A DNA stretch of 10,348 nt from Alphaproteobacteria bacterium (GTDB lineage Bacteria > Pseudomonadota > Alphaproteobacteria > Rhizobiales > Beijerinckiaceae). Positions within the stretch are counted from its first letter, which is position 1; every line of letters starts with the position of its first letter. Of the stretch, positions 1-6,645 are shown piece by piece. The notes under the pieces are model-generated. The model saw only the letters and a list, made by a program, of their open reading frames with translations. It was not told where the DNA came from and ran no database searches. The DNA lies in contig RFZR01000040.1 of NCBI GenBank assembly GCA_009920595.1, positions 1 to 10,348 of the forward strand. The letters run 5' to 3'. Both the position numbers and the translations under genes were made by a program.

Positions 1-804
1 GATTGGGAAGATCGTGAACAGACTTTGTTTCGTGCCACACAATATGGCGACGATGTTGATCGCCCGCTTCTGAAATCCGATGGCAGCTACACTTATTTTG
101 CAGCGGATATTGCTTATCATCGCTCGAAATATCTACGTGGCTTTAAGACCATGATCGATGTGTGGGGTGCCGATCATGGCGGCTACATCAAACGCATGAC
201 CGCAGCGGTTAAAGCGGCAACCGATGGTCTTGGAGATCTTGACGTCAAGATCTGTCAGCTTGTTCGCCTTCTGCGTAATGGCGAGCAGGTGAGGATGAGC
301 AAACGTTCAGGTGATTTTATTACATTGCGTGAGGTTGTTGATGAAGTCGGTCGTGATGCCGTTCGCTTCATGATGCTTTATCGTAAAAATGATGCGACTT
401 TGGATTTTGATCTCGGCAAAGTGATCGAGCAATCAAAAGACAATCCCGTCTTTTATGTTCAATATGCCCATGCACGGTGTGCGTCGGTTGCGCGTCAAGC
501 ACAAGCCTCAATCAATCCGAGCGCTGATGAGTTGAAGCGCGCGGATCTTAAACGGTTGACCGATGAAGCGGAGAGGGGCGTCATGCATCGTCTGGCGCAA
601 TATCCGCGCCTTGTTGAAAGTGCTGCGGTAGCGCATGAGCCGCACCGGATCGCTTTCTATCTCCACGAAGTTGCAAGTGATTTTCACGCGCTTTGGAATC
701 GCGGCAAAGATCATCCGGACTTACGTTTTGTCATTGAGAATGATAGAGATTTATCGATCGCGCGACTCGCTCTGGTCGATTCGGTTCGAATTCATGACGG
801 ATGA
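1..804 (+). CDS. argS: Arginyl-tRNA synthetase, C-terminal part (5' end outside window; shortened 3' end)
   Basis: Class I aminoacyl-tRNA synthetase that attaches arginine to tRNA-Arg in the cytosol. The reading frame is open from base 1 (DWEDREQTLFRAT...), so the gene begins upstream; the TTG at 25 is internal. Seen in the fragment: the catalytic-core stretch DVWGADHGGYIKRM, the KMSKS-type loop as MSKRSG followed by DFITLREVVDEVGRDAVRF, and the DALR-type anticodon-binding domain starting near NPVFYVQYAHAR. Oddity: the family normally continues after the RLALV helix with some 20 more residues ending in a GLxLLGxxxPExM-like tail. Here the protein runs ARLALVDSVRIHDG and stops at 802-804. No other frame downstream encodes the missing tail, so it is absent rather than frameshifted. 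The last 11 bases overlap the proposed start of the SPOR gene. Identity is certain; whether the shortened enzyme is active is not. Confidence 0.95.
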   Translation, partial: DWEDREQTLFRATQYGDDVDRPLLKSDGSYTYFAADIAYHRSKYLRGFKTMIDVWGADHGGYIKRMTAAVKAATDGLGDLDVKICQLVRLLRNGEQVRMSKRSGDFITLREVVDEVGRDAVRFMMLYRKNDATLDFDLGKVIEQSKDNPVFYVQYAHARCASVARQAQASINPSADELKRADLKRLTDEAERGVMHRLAQYPRLVESAAVAHEPHRIAFYLHEVASDFHALWNRGKDHPDLRFVIENDRDLSIARLALVDSVRIHDG

Positions 805-2344
805 TGGGCGCGGACGGAGTTCCGTGAACCTTGAAGAGCTTGAGCGCCAGCTGCGGGAAGCGTCCCGCAGCCGTATTCGCGCGGCCGCTTCCGATCCCTC
901 TTTGCGGGGAACTGAGGCTGAAAACACTCCCATTCCTGATTTAGCAGCGCTGACACGGCAATTTGGAGCCAAGCCGCTCAATGCCCAACAACCCGCTCCG
1001 CAACAAACAAATACTGGTGCTTGGTCTCCTCCACCGGTAATCAGCGCTCCTGCCGAGCCGCGTTATGAGGCACCGCCGTTTTCACAGAATTCATGGGAAA
1101 CGCTTCAAAGCCAAACGCCTTCGGCGGAAAGCGGGCAGGGTGAGCAAGCGGCGTTTTATGGATCAGAGCCAGCGCCACCCATTATGGGAGCGGCTCAAAC
1201 GCCGCCTTTTGATGTTCGGTCTTCGTCATTCGCTGCGGCTTCGCCGGGTCAAGATGTGCCCGCTGGGGGCTTTACCGGTCTCGTTGGCGAATTGCCGCGC
1301 GGCTTTGGGCCAACGGTCACGGATCGTTTCCCGGCCGTTGAGAAAGAAAAGCGGAGGTCGTGGTCCGGTCTTCGGGCTTTTATCATCATCGTTTTGGTGG
1401 CAATCGGCGTTTTTGCGGTCTATCTCTTTCAGTCGGGTCGATATGCTGTGACTTTGGGTCCACAGTCAGATCAAAAACAGGTTCCTGTCATCAAGCCTGA
1501 TCCGACGCCGGTCAAAATAGCTCCAGACAATAAGACAGCTGAAGCTTCACCTGCCGGTACGGAACTTTTTACAAAAGACACGCCGGAAAACTCAGCGACG
1601 GTTAAAAAACGTTCGACAGCTGAAGTGCCCGTTGATGTGAATGCGATTGTCAAAGACGCACCAACGACGAAATCGATTGTTCCTTCGATGGGCGATCCTA
1701 AGGCGGTGAAAACTGTTACAGTTCGTCCAGACGGAACAATCGTGGGTGATCCGCAAATCGCTCCCGCAAAGCCCAGCGCCGATACTGCGCCGCAAGTGGC
1801 GCAACCACCGAAAAATGTTGCGCCCGTTGCTCCCGCGCCGGTTGTTCAAAAAACTGAGCCCGTTGTTGTAGCATCAACAACACCGGCTCCGGCTCAGCCT
1901 GTAAAACCCGCGAAACCCGACTTGCCGCCGCTTGTCGGTGAGCCAGCCGCTGTTCCTTTGCCCACCGCAAGGCCAAGTGATTTAGACGCTATGGTTGAGG
2001 CGCCCGCAGGAGCTGATCCTCTTGCGGATCTGGTCAAATCGGCGACTGAAAACACGGCAGTTGCGGAAACGGTTGAGGAAGCTGCACCTTCACCTGTTAC
2101 AGGAGAATATTCTGTTCAATTTGGAGCCCCCGCTGTTGAAGCGGATGCGAATGGACTCGCCAAACGTGTGAAAGCCGATTTTGCCGAACAAATCGACGGG
2201 CGGGATGTGCTTGTCATCAAAGCAGAGAGTAATGGCAAAACCGTCTATCGTGTGCGCGCCGTCGGCTATACGCGCGACGAGGCGAATGCCGCATGTAGCG
2301 GTGTGACGTCCGCTGGCGGTAAATGTTTTATCGCGCGGAATTAG
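794..2344 (+). CDS. Single-pass membrane protein with C-terminal SPOR domain
   Basis: About 516 residues. The N-terminus (MTDDGRGRSSVNLEELERQ) is charged and cytosolic. One hydrophobic helix (RAFIIIVLVAIGVFAVYLF, about residues 194-212) is preceded by Lys/Arg, giving N-in topology. A long Pro/Ala/Val/Thr-rich periplasmic linker follows. The C-terminal 80 residues (from about 437, GEYSVQFGAP... to GGKCFIARN) match a SPOR domain. SPOR domains bind peptidoglycan glycan strands stripped of stem peptides, usually at the division septum; a role in septation or envelope remodelling is therefore inferred. An SPOR gene between argS and nagZ is, as I recall, common in Hyphomicrobiales. Start choice: ATG 794 has no clear Shine-Dalgarno and overlaps argS by 11 bases. 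GTG 824, with GGAG at 816-819 just upstream, is an alternative giving 506 residues. An open frame extends further upstream but is argS shadow. Confidence 0.85.
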   Translation: MTDDGRGRSSVNLEELERQLREASRSRIRAAASDPSLRGTEAENTPIPDLAALTRQFGAKPLNAQQPAPQQTNTGAWSPPPVISAPAEPRYEAPPFSQNSWETLQSQTPSAESGQGEQAAFYGSEPAPPIMGAAQTPPFDVRSSSFAAASPGQDVPAGGFTGLVGELPRGFGPTVTDRFPAVEKEKRRSWSGLRAFIIIVLVAIGVFAVYLFQSGRYAVTLGPQSDQKQVPVIKPDPTPVKIAPDNKTAEASPAGTELFTKDTPENSATVKKRSTAEVPVDVNAIVKDAPTTKSIVPSMGDPKAVKTVTVRPDGTIVGDPQIAPAKPSADTAPQVAQPPKNVAPVAPAPVVQKTEPVVVASTTPAPAQPVKPAKPDLPPLVGEPAAVPLPTARPSDLDAMVEAPAGADPLADLVKSATENTAVAETVEEAAPSPVTGEYSVQFGAPAVEADANGLAKRVKADFAEQIDGRDVLVIKAESNGKTVYRVRAVGYTRDEANAACSGVTSAGGKCFIARN

Positions 2345-2354
2345 TACGAATCTG

Positions 2355-3386
2355 ATGTCACAAGCCTCTCTTTCCTGCCGCGCCTTTGTGTCTGGATGTT
2401 CGGGGCATCATTTAACTCCCGCTGAGCGAGATTTTTTCAAATCAACATCACCTTGGGGCCTCATTCTCTTTAAGAGAAATGTTTTAGAACCCTCTCAAAT
2501 TAAAGACTTAATCTCTGAGTTTAGAGAGATTGTCGGGCGTCCGAATGCACCAATACTGATCGATCAGGAGGGCGGGCGCGTCCAAAGGCTCGGACCGCCA
2601 CATTGGCGGCGCTATCCAGCGGCGCAGCGCTATCTTGAGGCCGCGCGCGGAGATCTTTTAAAGGCAGAAGAACTCACGCGGCTCGGCGCTCGTTTAATCG
2701 CTCATGACCTTCACGGCTTGGGGATCACGATCGATTGTGCACCGGCGCTTGATCTCGGTTTTGAGGGGCGGACAGACGCGATCGGGGATCGGACCTTCGC
2801 CAGAGAGCCCGATGCCGTAATCCGGCTCGGGCGCGCTTTCGCAGAGGGACTTTTGGCGGGTGGCATTCTTCCAGCGATTAAACATATGCCGGGGCATGGT
2901 CGGGCGGTCGTTGATAGCCATAAATTATTACCCAAAGTTGACGTGCCGGTCTCCGAGCTCATTGAGAGCGATTTTGCTCCTTTTCGAGCGCTTTCCGATC
3001 TGCCGGTCGGTTTGACCGCCCATATTCTTTTTCCTCATGTGGACCCTGATGCGCCTGCGACTTTGTCGGTAAAAGTCGTGCAAGAGGTCATTCGCGGCAT
3101 GATTGGCTTTGACGGGCTTCTCCTGTCTGATGACATCTCCATGGAAGCGCTTCAAGGCGATTTCAAATTCCGCGCGGCGGCCTTTTTTGCAGCCGGGGGC
3201 GATATTGCGCTTCATTGCAATGGTGATCTTACCGAGGCTGAAGGGGTGGCGGCGGCAAGTCCTATCCTAAGCGGAAAGACGCTCGAGCGTGTCGAAAGGG
3301 CATTTTCCTTGCTGAAAACCGAGCCGGAGCCCTTCGATCCTGTGGATGCAGCCGCGAAACTCGATGCTGCGCTTGCTCTTGCCTGA
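2355..3386 (+). CDS. nagZ: Beta-N-acetylhexosaminidase (GH3), peptidoglycan recycling
   Basis: 343 residues, the full length of a NagZ-type glycoside hydrolase family 3 enzyme. It removes the GlcNAc from GlcNAc-anhydroMurNAc-peptides in the cytosol during cell-wall recycling; in bacteria with inducible AmpC the product acts as a beta-lactamase inducer. Visible signatures: the substrate-binding stretch DQEGGRVQRL (70-79), the NagZ loop KHMPGHGRAVVDSH (176-189) with the Asp187/His189 pair that acts as general acid/base in this subfamily, and LLLSDDISMEAL (255-266), whose first Asp (259) is the likely nucleophile. There is no signal peptide, as expected for a cytosolic enzyme. The gene starts 10 bases after the SPOR stop, suggesting co-transcription. 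The Shine-Dalgarno is weak. No lesion seen. Confidence 0.95.
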   Translation: MSQASLSCRAFVSGCSGHHLTPAERDFFKSTSPWGLILFKRNVLEPSQIKDLISEFREIVGRPNAPILIDQEGGRVQRLGPPHWRRYPAAQRYLEAARGDLLKAEELTRLGARLIAHDLHGLGITIDCAPALDLGFEGRTDAIGDRTFAREPDAVIRLGRAFAEGLLAGGILPAIKHMPGHGRAVVDSHKLLPKVDVPVSELIESDFAPFRALSDLPVGLTAHILFPHVDPDAPATLSVKVVQEVIRGMIGFDGLLLSDDISMEALQGDFKFRAAAFFAAGGDIALHCNGDLTEAEGVAAASPILSGKTLERVERAFSLLKTEPEPFDPVDAAAKLDAALALA

Positions 3387-3436
3387 AAACAGGACCAGAG
3401 TCTGGCGTGAAAATCATCTTGTGAGCTCTGTAGATT

Positions 3437-4243
3437 ATGTCCGAGTCCGAGTTTTTCGGCAGTTCTGATTTTGAGGAGGATCGGGCGACCACCGATCCCG
3501 TCCTCTTGATCGATACAGAAGGGTTTTCAGGCCCCCTCGACTTGCTGCTCGAATTGGCACGGCGGCAAAAGGTCGATTTGAGCAAGATTTCGATTTTGAA
3601 GCTCGTCGAGCAATATTTGGCGTTTATTGAGCGCGCGCGCACTTTGCGTCTCGAATTGGCGGCCGATTATCTCGTAATGGCAGCATGGTTGGCTTATCTC
3701 AAATCGCGGCTTTTGGTTCCGGCGCCGGAATCGAGTGCCGAGCCTGATGCCGCTGATCTCGCGGCTGCGCTGGCCAATAAGCTTAAGCGCCTCGAAGCGT
3801 TTCGTGGGTTGGCGCGGATGCTTCAAGATCGGCCGCAACTTGATCGCGATATGTTTGGTCGCGGCCAGCCAGAACCGGTCGCGATGCGCAAGATCCCGAT
3901 CTTTGACGCGTCCATTCACGATCTCTTGAATTCTTATGCACAGCAAAGGCAAACCCGGGTTCTTTCGAAGATTTCTCTTCAAAAACGGGTGGTTTGGTCC
4001 TTGGACGAGGCCCGCGCAGCGCTTGAACGCCTGGTCGGTGTCTCAAAAGAGTGGGCGGTGCTCGATGATTACCTGATTGCCTTTATTACAGAACCCGAGC
4101 AAAGACGAACCGTGAGGGCGACGGCTCTGTCGGCTTCACTTGAACTTGTGAAGGAAGGACGGGCCGAATTGCGTCAGGATGCCGCTTTCGCTCCCATCTA
4201 TCTCAGAGCTCGATACAACGCAGAACCAGTAAGACAGACTTGA
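3437..4243 (+). CDS. scpA: Segregation and condensation protein A (kleisin)
   Basis: 268 residues. ScpA is the kleisin subunit of the bacterial Smc-ScpAB condensin: it bridges the two Smc heads, binds a ScpB dimer and supports chromosome compaction and segregation. The N-terminal Smc-binding region shows the family hallmark FSGPLDLLLELA (30-41), then KVDLSKISI and the helix AADYLVMAAWLAYLKSRLLVP (75-95). The C-terminal winged helix is seen as RRTVRATALSASLELVKEGR followed by AELRQDAAFAPIYLR. A short acidic N-terminal extension (residues 1-20) precedes the conserved domain. The start ATG 3437 lies 50 bases after nagZ with only a poor ribosome binding site. scpB follows after 10 bases, the usual pairing. 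The gene looks intact. Confidence 0.95.
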   Translation: MSESEFFGSSDFEEDRATTDPVLLIDTEGFSGPLDLLLELARRQKVDLSKISILKLVEQYLAFIERARTLRLELAADYLVMAAWLAYLKSRLLVPAPESSAEPDAADLAAALANKLKRLEAFRGLARMLQDRPQLDRDMFGRGQPEPVAMRKIPIFDASIHDLLNSYAQQRQTRVLSKISLQKRVVWSLDEARAALERLVGVSKEWAVLDDYLIAFITEPEQRRTVRATALSASLELVKEGRAELRQDAAFAPIYLRARYNAEPVRQT

Positions 4244-4253
4244 AATTGATGAT

Positions 4254-5003
4254 ATGATGACCGAAATGGCCTCCTCCTCGCTACCAACAGAAGATACCGA
4301 ATTCGAAGACGGCGTTGCCACACGCGATGCTGTGTTTTTGCGCGATAAGCGCATCGTGGAAGCGCTTTTGTTCGCATCCGAGCGTCCCTTGGCTGAAGAG
4401 GATTTTCGGTTTCATCTCGGTAAAGATGCGCAGATCGAAGCGATCCTTGCCGAGTTGGCAGCCGATTTCGCGCCGCGTGGTGTCAATCTTAAAAATGTTG
4501 CGGGCAAATGGGTTCTGCGCACAGCGGAAGATCTCGGCTATCTCCTCATTCGGGAGAAGCATGAGCCGCGCAAATTGTCGCGGGCGGCGATGGAGACTTT
4601 GGCTATCGTGGCCTATCACCAGCCGGTGACGCGTGCTGAGATTGAAGATATTCGTGGGGTGGCGACGAGCAAAGGCACATTGGATGTGCTTCTTGAAACC
4701 GGTTGGGTGCGCTTGCGCGGCCGCCGGAAGGCTCCCGGTCGACCAGTGACCTATGGCACAACGGAAGCTTTCCTTGATCAATTTGGTCTTCAAGCCATCA
4801 ATGAATTGCCCGGTTTGGCTGAATTAAAGGGTGCAGGCTTCTTTGATGGCCGTTTACCAGCCGATTTTAATGTACCTGAACCCACTGACAGCGCCGAATT
4901 GCAGGCAGACGAAGATCCTCTCGAGGAAGATTTATTCGTCGCACTTTCCGAAGAGCGTCTAGGCGTGGAAGAAGAGCGGCTTGAAGCTGAGGCAGGTGAG
5001 TAA
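4254..5003 (+). CDS. scpB: Segregation and condensation protein B
   Basis: 249 residues. ScpB is the winged-helix dimer that binds the central part of ScpA in the Smc-ScpAB complex. Evidence: the first winged helix beginning RIVEALLFASERPLAEEDF (33-51), and the very conserved second one, LSRAAMETLAIVAYHQPVTR (108-127) followed by AEIEDIRGV. RGRRKAPGRPVTYGTT (155-170) follows, typical of the family. The C-terminal 50 residues are acidic and low in complexity (many Glu and Asp), a common variable tail. Two tandem ATG codons (4254, 4257) make the exact start uncertain by one codon. The gene is 10 bases from scpA and probably translated with it. Its stop codon lies in the loop of a small inverted repeat (4996-5009). 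Confidence 0.95.
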   Translation: MMTEMASSSLPTEDTEFEDGVATRDAVFLRDKRIVEALLFASERPLAEEDFRFHLGKDAQIEAILAELAADFAPRGVNLKNVAGKWVLRTAEDLGYLLIREKHEPRKLSRAAMETLAIVAYHQPVTRAEIEDIRGVATSKGTLDVLLETGWVRLRGRRKAPGRPVTYGTTEAFLDQFGLQAINELPGLAELKGAGFFDGRLPADFNVPEPTDSAELQADEDPLEEDLFVALSEERLGVEEERLEAEAGE

Positions 5004-5063
5004 ACTCACGCTCAAGCTTCGGAGCTCATTGACGGGCAAAAGCCCGAAAATTGGCTTTTGTCA
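4996..5063 (+). repeat. Cluster of small inverted repeats at the scpB end and tat leader
   Basis: Several short stem-loops can be drawn here. GTGAG-TAAA-CTCAC (4996-5009) has the scpB stop codon in its loop. GCTC/GAGC pairs 5010-5013 with 5022-5025. CGGGC-AAAA-GCCCG (5033-5046) competes with CAAAAGCC/GGCTTTTG (5037-5044 with 5053-5060, 8 perfect pairs, 8-base loop). The last two are mutually exclusive, which could permit alternative RNA structures. No strong T-run directly follows any stem, although TTGTTTTTAT comes at 5075-5084. It may weakly terminate scpB transcripts or fold as a 5' leader for tatA. This is inference from base pairing only. Confidence 0.4.
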
Positions 5064-5086
5064 TCAGGTAGTTCTTGTTTTTATGG
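5058..5086 (+). promoter_or_regulatory. Candidate sigma70-type promoter for the tat genes
   Basis: TTGTCA (5058-5063) and TTATGG (5081-5086) are separated by exactly 17 bases, in the longest gap of the window and about 70 bases ahead of the tatA start. The -35 is one mismatch from TTGACA; the -10 is a poor match. Alphaproteobacterial promoters are often degenerate, so this is only a suggestion. Confidence 0.25.
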
Positions 5087-5147
5087 GCTGAGCACCCTAA
5101 TTTCACCCGAGACAAGGGAACCGCTCCAGCCGGGACCCGTTCTGGCG

Positions 5148-5153
5148 AGGAGG
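5148..5153 (+). promoter_or_regulatory. Strong Shine-Dalgarno for tatA
   Basis: AGGAGG, five bases ahead of ATG 5159, is the best ribosome binding site in the window. It fixes the tatA start at 5159, not at the in-frame ATG 5075, whose product would put an unrelated hydrophilic leader before the membrane helix. Strong initiation fits the high abundance of TatA relative to TatB and TatC. Confidence 0.8.
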
Positions 5154-5158
5154 CTTTA

Positions 5159-5401
5159 ATGGGAAGCGTAAGCATTTGGCATTGGATCGTGGTTGGCATC
5201 ATTGTGATGCTCCTCTTCGGTCGCGGAAAAGTGTCAGAATTGATGGGCGATGTCGCCAAGGGCATTAAATCCTTCAAAAAGGGTATGGCGGAAGACGATG
5301 TTTCTACCGCAACCGCTCAGCCTACCGACCCTTCAAAGCCGGTAGCTGATCAGCGGCAAGCCGCTCCCGCACAGGCGCCGAGCGAACATAAAGCGGGTTG
5401 A
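5159..5401 (+). CDS. tatA: Sec-independent (Tat) translocase subunit TatA
   Basis: 80 residues. TatA multimerises in the inner membrane to form the passage for folded proteins carrying a twin-arginine signal. Residues 6-20 (IWHWIVVGIIVMLLF) are the short transmembrane helix. The hinge Phe20-Gly21 is the conserved FG of the family, and GRGKVSELMGDVAKGIKSFK is the start of the amphipathic helix. The C-terminal tail is Ala/Pro/Gln-rich and disordered, as usual. The IWHWI start with FGRGKVSELMGD separates it from TatB, which lies next. It is preceded by a 155-base gap with candidate promoter and stem-loops, and followed after 65 bases by tatB. The gene appears intact. Confidence 0.95.
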   Translation: MGSVSIWHWIVVGIIVMLLFGRGKVSELMGDVAKGIKSFKKGMAEDDVSTATAQPTDPSKPVADQRQAAPAQAPSEHKAG

Positions 5402-5411
5402 TCGCGCTCTG

Positions 5412-5442
5412 TCAGGCGGAGGGCTTTATCGCCTTCCGCTGA
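5412..5442 (+). repeat. Stem-loop between tatA and tatB
   Basis: TCAGGCGGAGGGC can pair with GCCTTCCGCTGA across a six-base loop (TTTATC): 12 pairs with one bulged G and one G-U pair. No T-run follows, so it is not a classical terminator. Its place directly after tatA suggests a role in protecting the tatA 3' end or partly limiting read-through into tatB. That role is inferred. Confidence 0.5.
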
Positions 5443-5466
5443 CATCTAAATGGACAGAGAGAGACT

Positions 5467-5934
5467 ATGTTTGATTTTGGATCCGGCGAGCTCGTGGTGA
5501 TCGGAGTGGTCGCCTTGGTGGCGATTGGTCCCAAGGAGTTGCCGGGTTTGTTACGCACGGTCGGACAGGCTGTGAATCGACTCCGTCGGATGGCCGGAGA
5601 TTTCCAAAATCAGTTCAATGAGGCAATGCGCGAAGCAGATATGTCTGACGCGCAGAAAATGATTTCGGATATTAAATCCGATTTTTCAACGACGATGGCG
5701 GGGAGTGGGTCAATGTCTCCGCCCATTGTGATGCCGTCGACTAACGAACAAACAGATGCGAGCACAGGTGAGAGCGAAAACCCCATTTCGTCTGAAGCCC
5801 CTTTAACAATTGAAACAGTTGCTGAACCGGAACCTGTTACGGGTTTGTCGACCTCCGAACAGTCTGGTGAAGAGAAAGCGGATCATCCGGTTGAAGATGA
5901 GACTGCGCCTAAACCTCAAGCGGGCGCTGCATGA
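5467..5934 (+). CDS. tatB: Tat translocase subunit TatB
   Basis: 155 residues. TatB forms the twin-arginine signal receptor together with TatC in the inner membrane. MFDFGSGELVVIGVVALVAI (1-20) is the N-terminal transmembrane helix. GPKELPGLLRTVGQAVNRLR (21-40) is the conserved GPKELP hinge and the start of the long amphipathic helix that runs to about residue 75. The rest is an acidic Ser/Thr/Pro/Glu-rich tail of variable length. The Glu in SGELVV (residue 8) sits at the conserved polar position of TatB. A purine-rich GGACAGAGAGAG lies ahead of the ATG. The stop codon overlaps the tatC start (ATGA, 5931-5934), indicating translational coupling. No lesion seen in tatB itself. Confidence 0.95.
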   Translation: MFDFGSGELVVIGVVALVAIGPKELPGLLRTVGQAVNRLRRMAGDFQNQFNEAMREADMSDAQKMISDIKSDFSTTMAGSGSMSPPIVMPSTNEQTDASTGESENPISSEAPLTIETVAEPEPVTGLSTSEQSGEEKADHPVEDETAPKPQAGAA

Positions 5935-6609
5935 CCGCGGAAGATATTGACGCCTCCAAAGCGCCGCTCATTGAACATTTGGTAGAATTGCGGTCGCGAT
6001 TGATCAAATCGCTTCTCGCGTTTCTAATCATGTTCTTTGCTTGTTTTTTCTTCGCCAAGCACATCTATAACGTACTCGTATTTCCTTATGTTCTCGCCGC
6101 CGGTGGTGACGCCTCGCAGGTGAAACTCATCTACACCGCGCCGCTTGAATATCTTTTTACGCAAATCAAGATCGCGATTTTCGGTGCGTCGTTTTTTTCT
6201 TTTCCGGTTGTCGCCTCGCAAATTTATAAATTTGTCGCGCCCGGTCTCTATAAAAATGAAGATTGGTATGACGGGCGAGGCCTCAATCGAACTCTTGCCG
6301 AAGGTAAGTGAATATCTCTCACTCATCATGACGCTGATTTTTGCGTTTGGCATAACGTTTCAATTGCCGGTTGTTCTCACTCTTCTTGCACGTGCTGGCG
6401 TGATCGACTCAACCTTTTTGAAAGAGAAACGTCGCTACGCAATCGTTTTGGTGTTTGTTATCGCGGCTGTTTTGACGCCTCCCGATGTGATTTCCCAAAT
6501 GGCGCTCGCGCTCCCCACTTTGGCGCTTTACGAATTATCCATTTTGTCGGTGATGTGGGTTGAGAAGCAGCGGGCGAAAGCGGATGCCGCGCGCGCTTCA
6601 GAAGAATAG
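5931..6609 (+). pseudogene. tatC: Tat translocase subunit TatC, broken by internal deletion and frameshift
   Basis: TatC is the multi-spanning core receptor for twin-arginine signals. The first frame (5931-6311) encodes a good N-terminal half: IEHLVELRSRL with the conserved Glu of the signal-binding site, helix 1, the first periplasmic loop, helix 2 and the cytosolic loop VAPGLYKNE (103-110). After Glu110 it runs through unrelated residues (DWYDGRGLNRTLAEGK) to a stop. In a different frame, from about 6268 to 6609, the C-terminal half resumes with EASIELLPKVSEYLSLIM, helix 4 (FGITFQLPVV), VLTPPDVISQ and a charged tail. Compared with E. coli TatC, the 40 or so residues covering helix 3 and much of the second periplasmic loop are missing from all frames. 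The deletion is thus about 3n+2 bases, n near 40. A functional product is unlikely unless this is an assembly error or another tatC copy exists. Confidence 0.88.
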
Positions 6610-6645
6610 ATTTCTATTTCGTCCTAAGATGGGGTCGATCACTTT

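Noticed and set aside
1065..1451. Arg-rich open frame inside the SPOR gene
   Set aside because: It is a +1-frame reading of the SPOR coding sequence, with no ribosome binding site or recognisable domain.
794..6274. ATGACGG present at both the argS/SPOR junction (794-800) and the tatC junction (6268-6274) as a recombination motif
   Set aside because: Seven bases shared at imprecisely placed junctions can be chance; no longer similarity or flanking repeat was seen.
6252..6311. Programmed ribosomal frameshift joining the tatC halves
   Set aside because: A run of five A lies near the frame change, but the shift needed is +1 and roughly 40 conserved residues would still be missing.
6268..6609. 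Second tatC half as a separate functional gene (split TatC)
   Set aside because: ATG codons exist at 6256 and 6268, but no ribosome binding site is clear and helix 3 is missing from both pieces, so a two-part TatC would not be complete.
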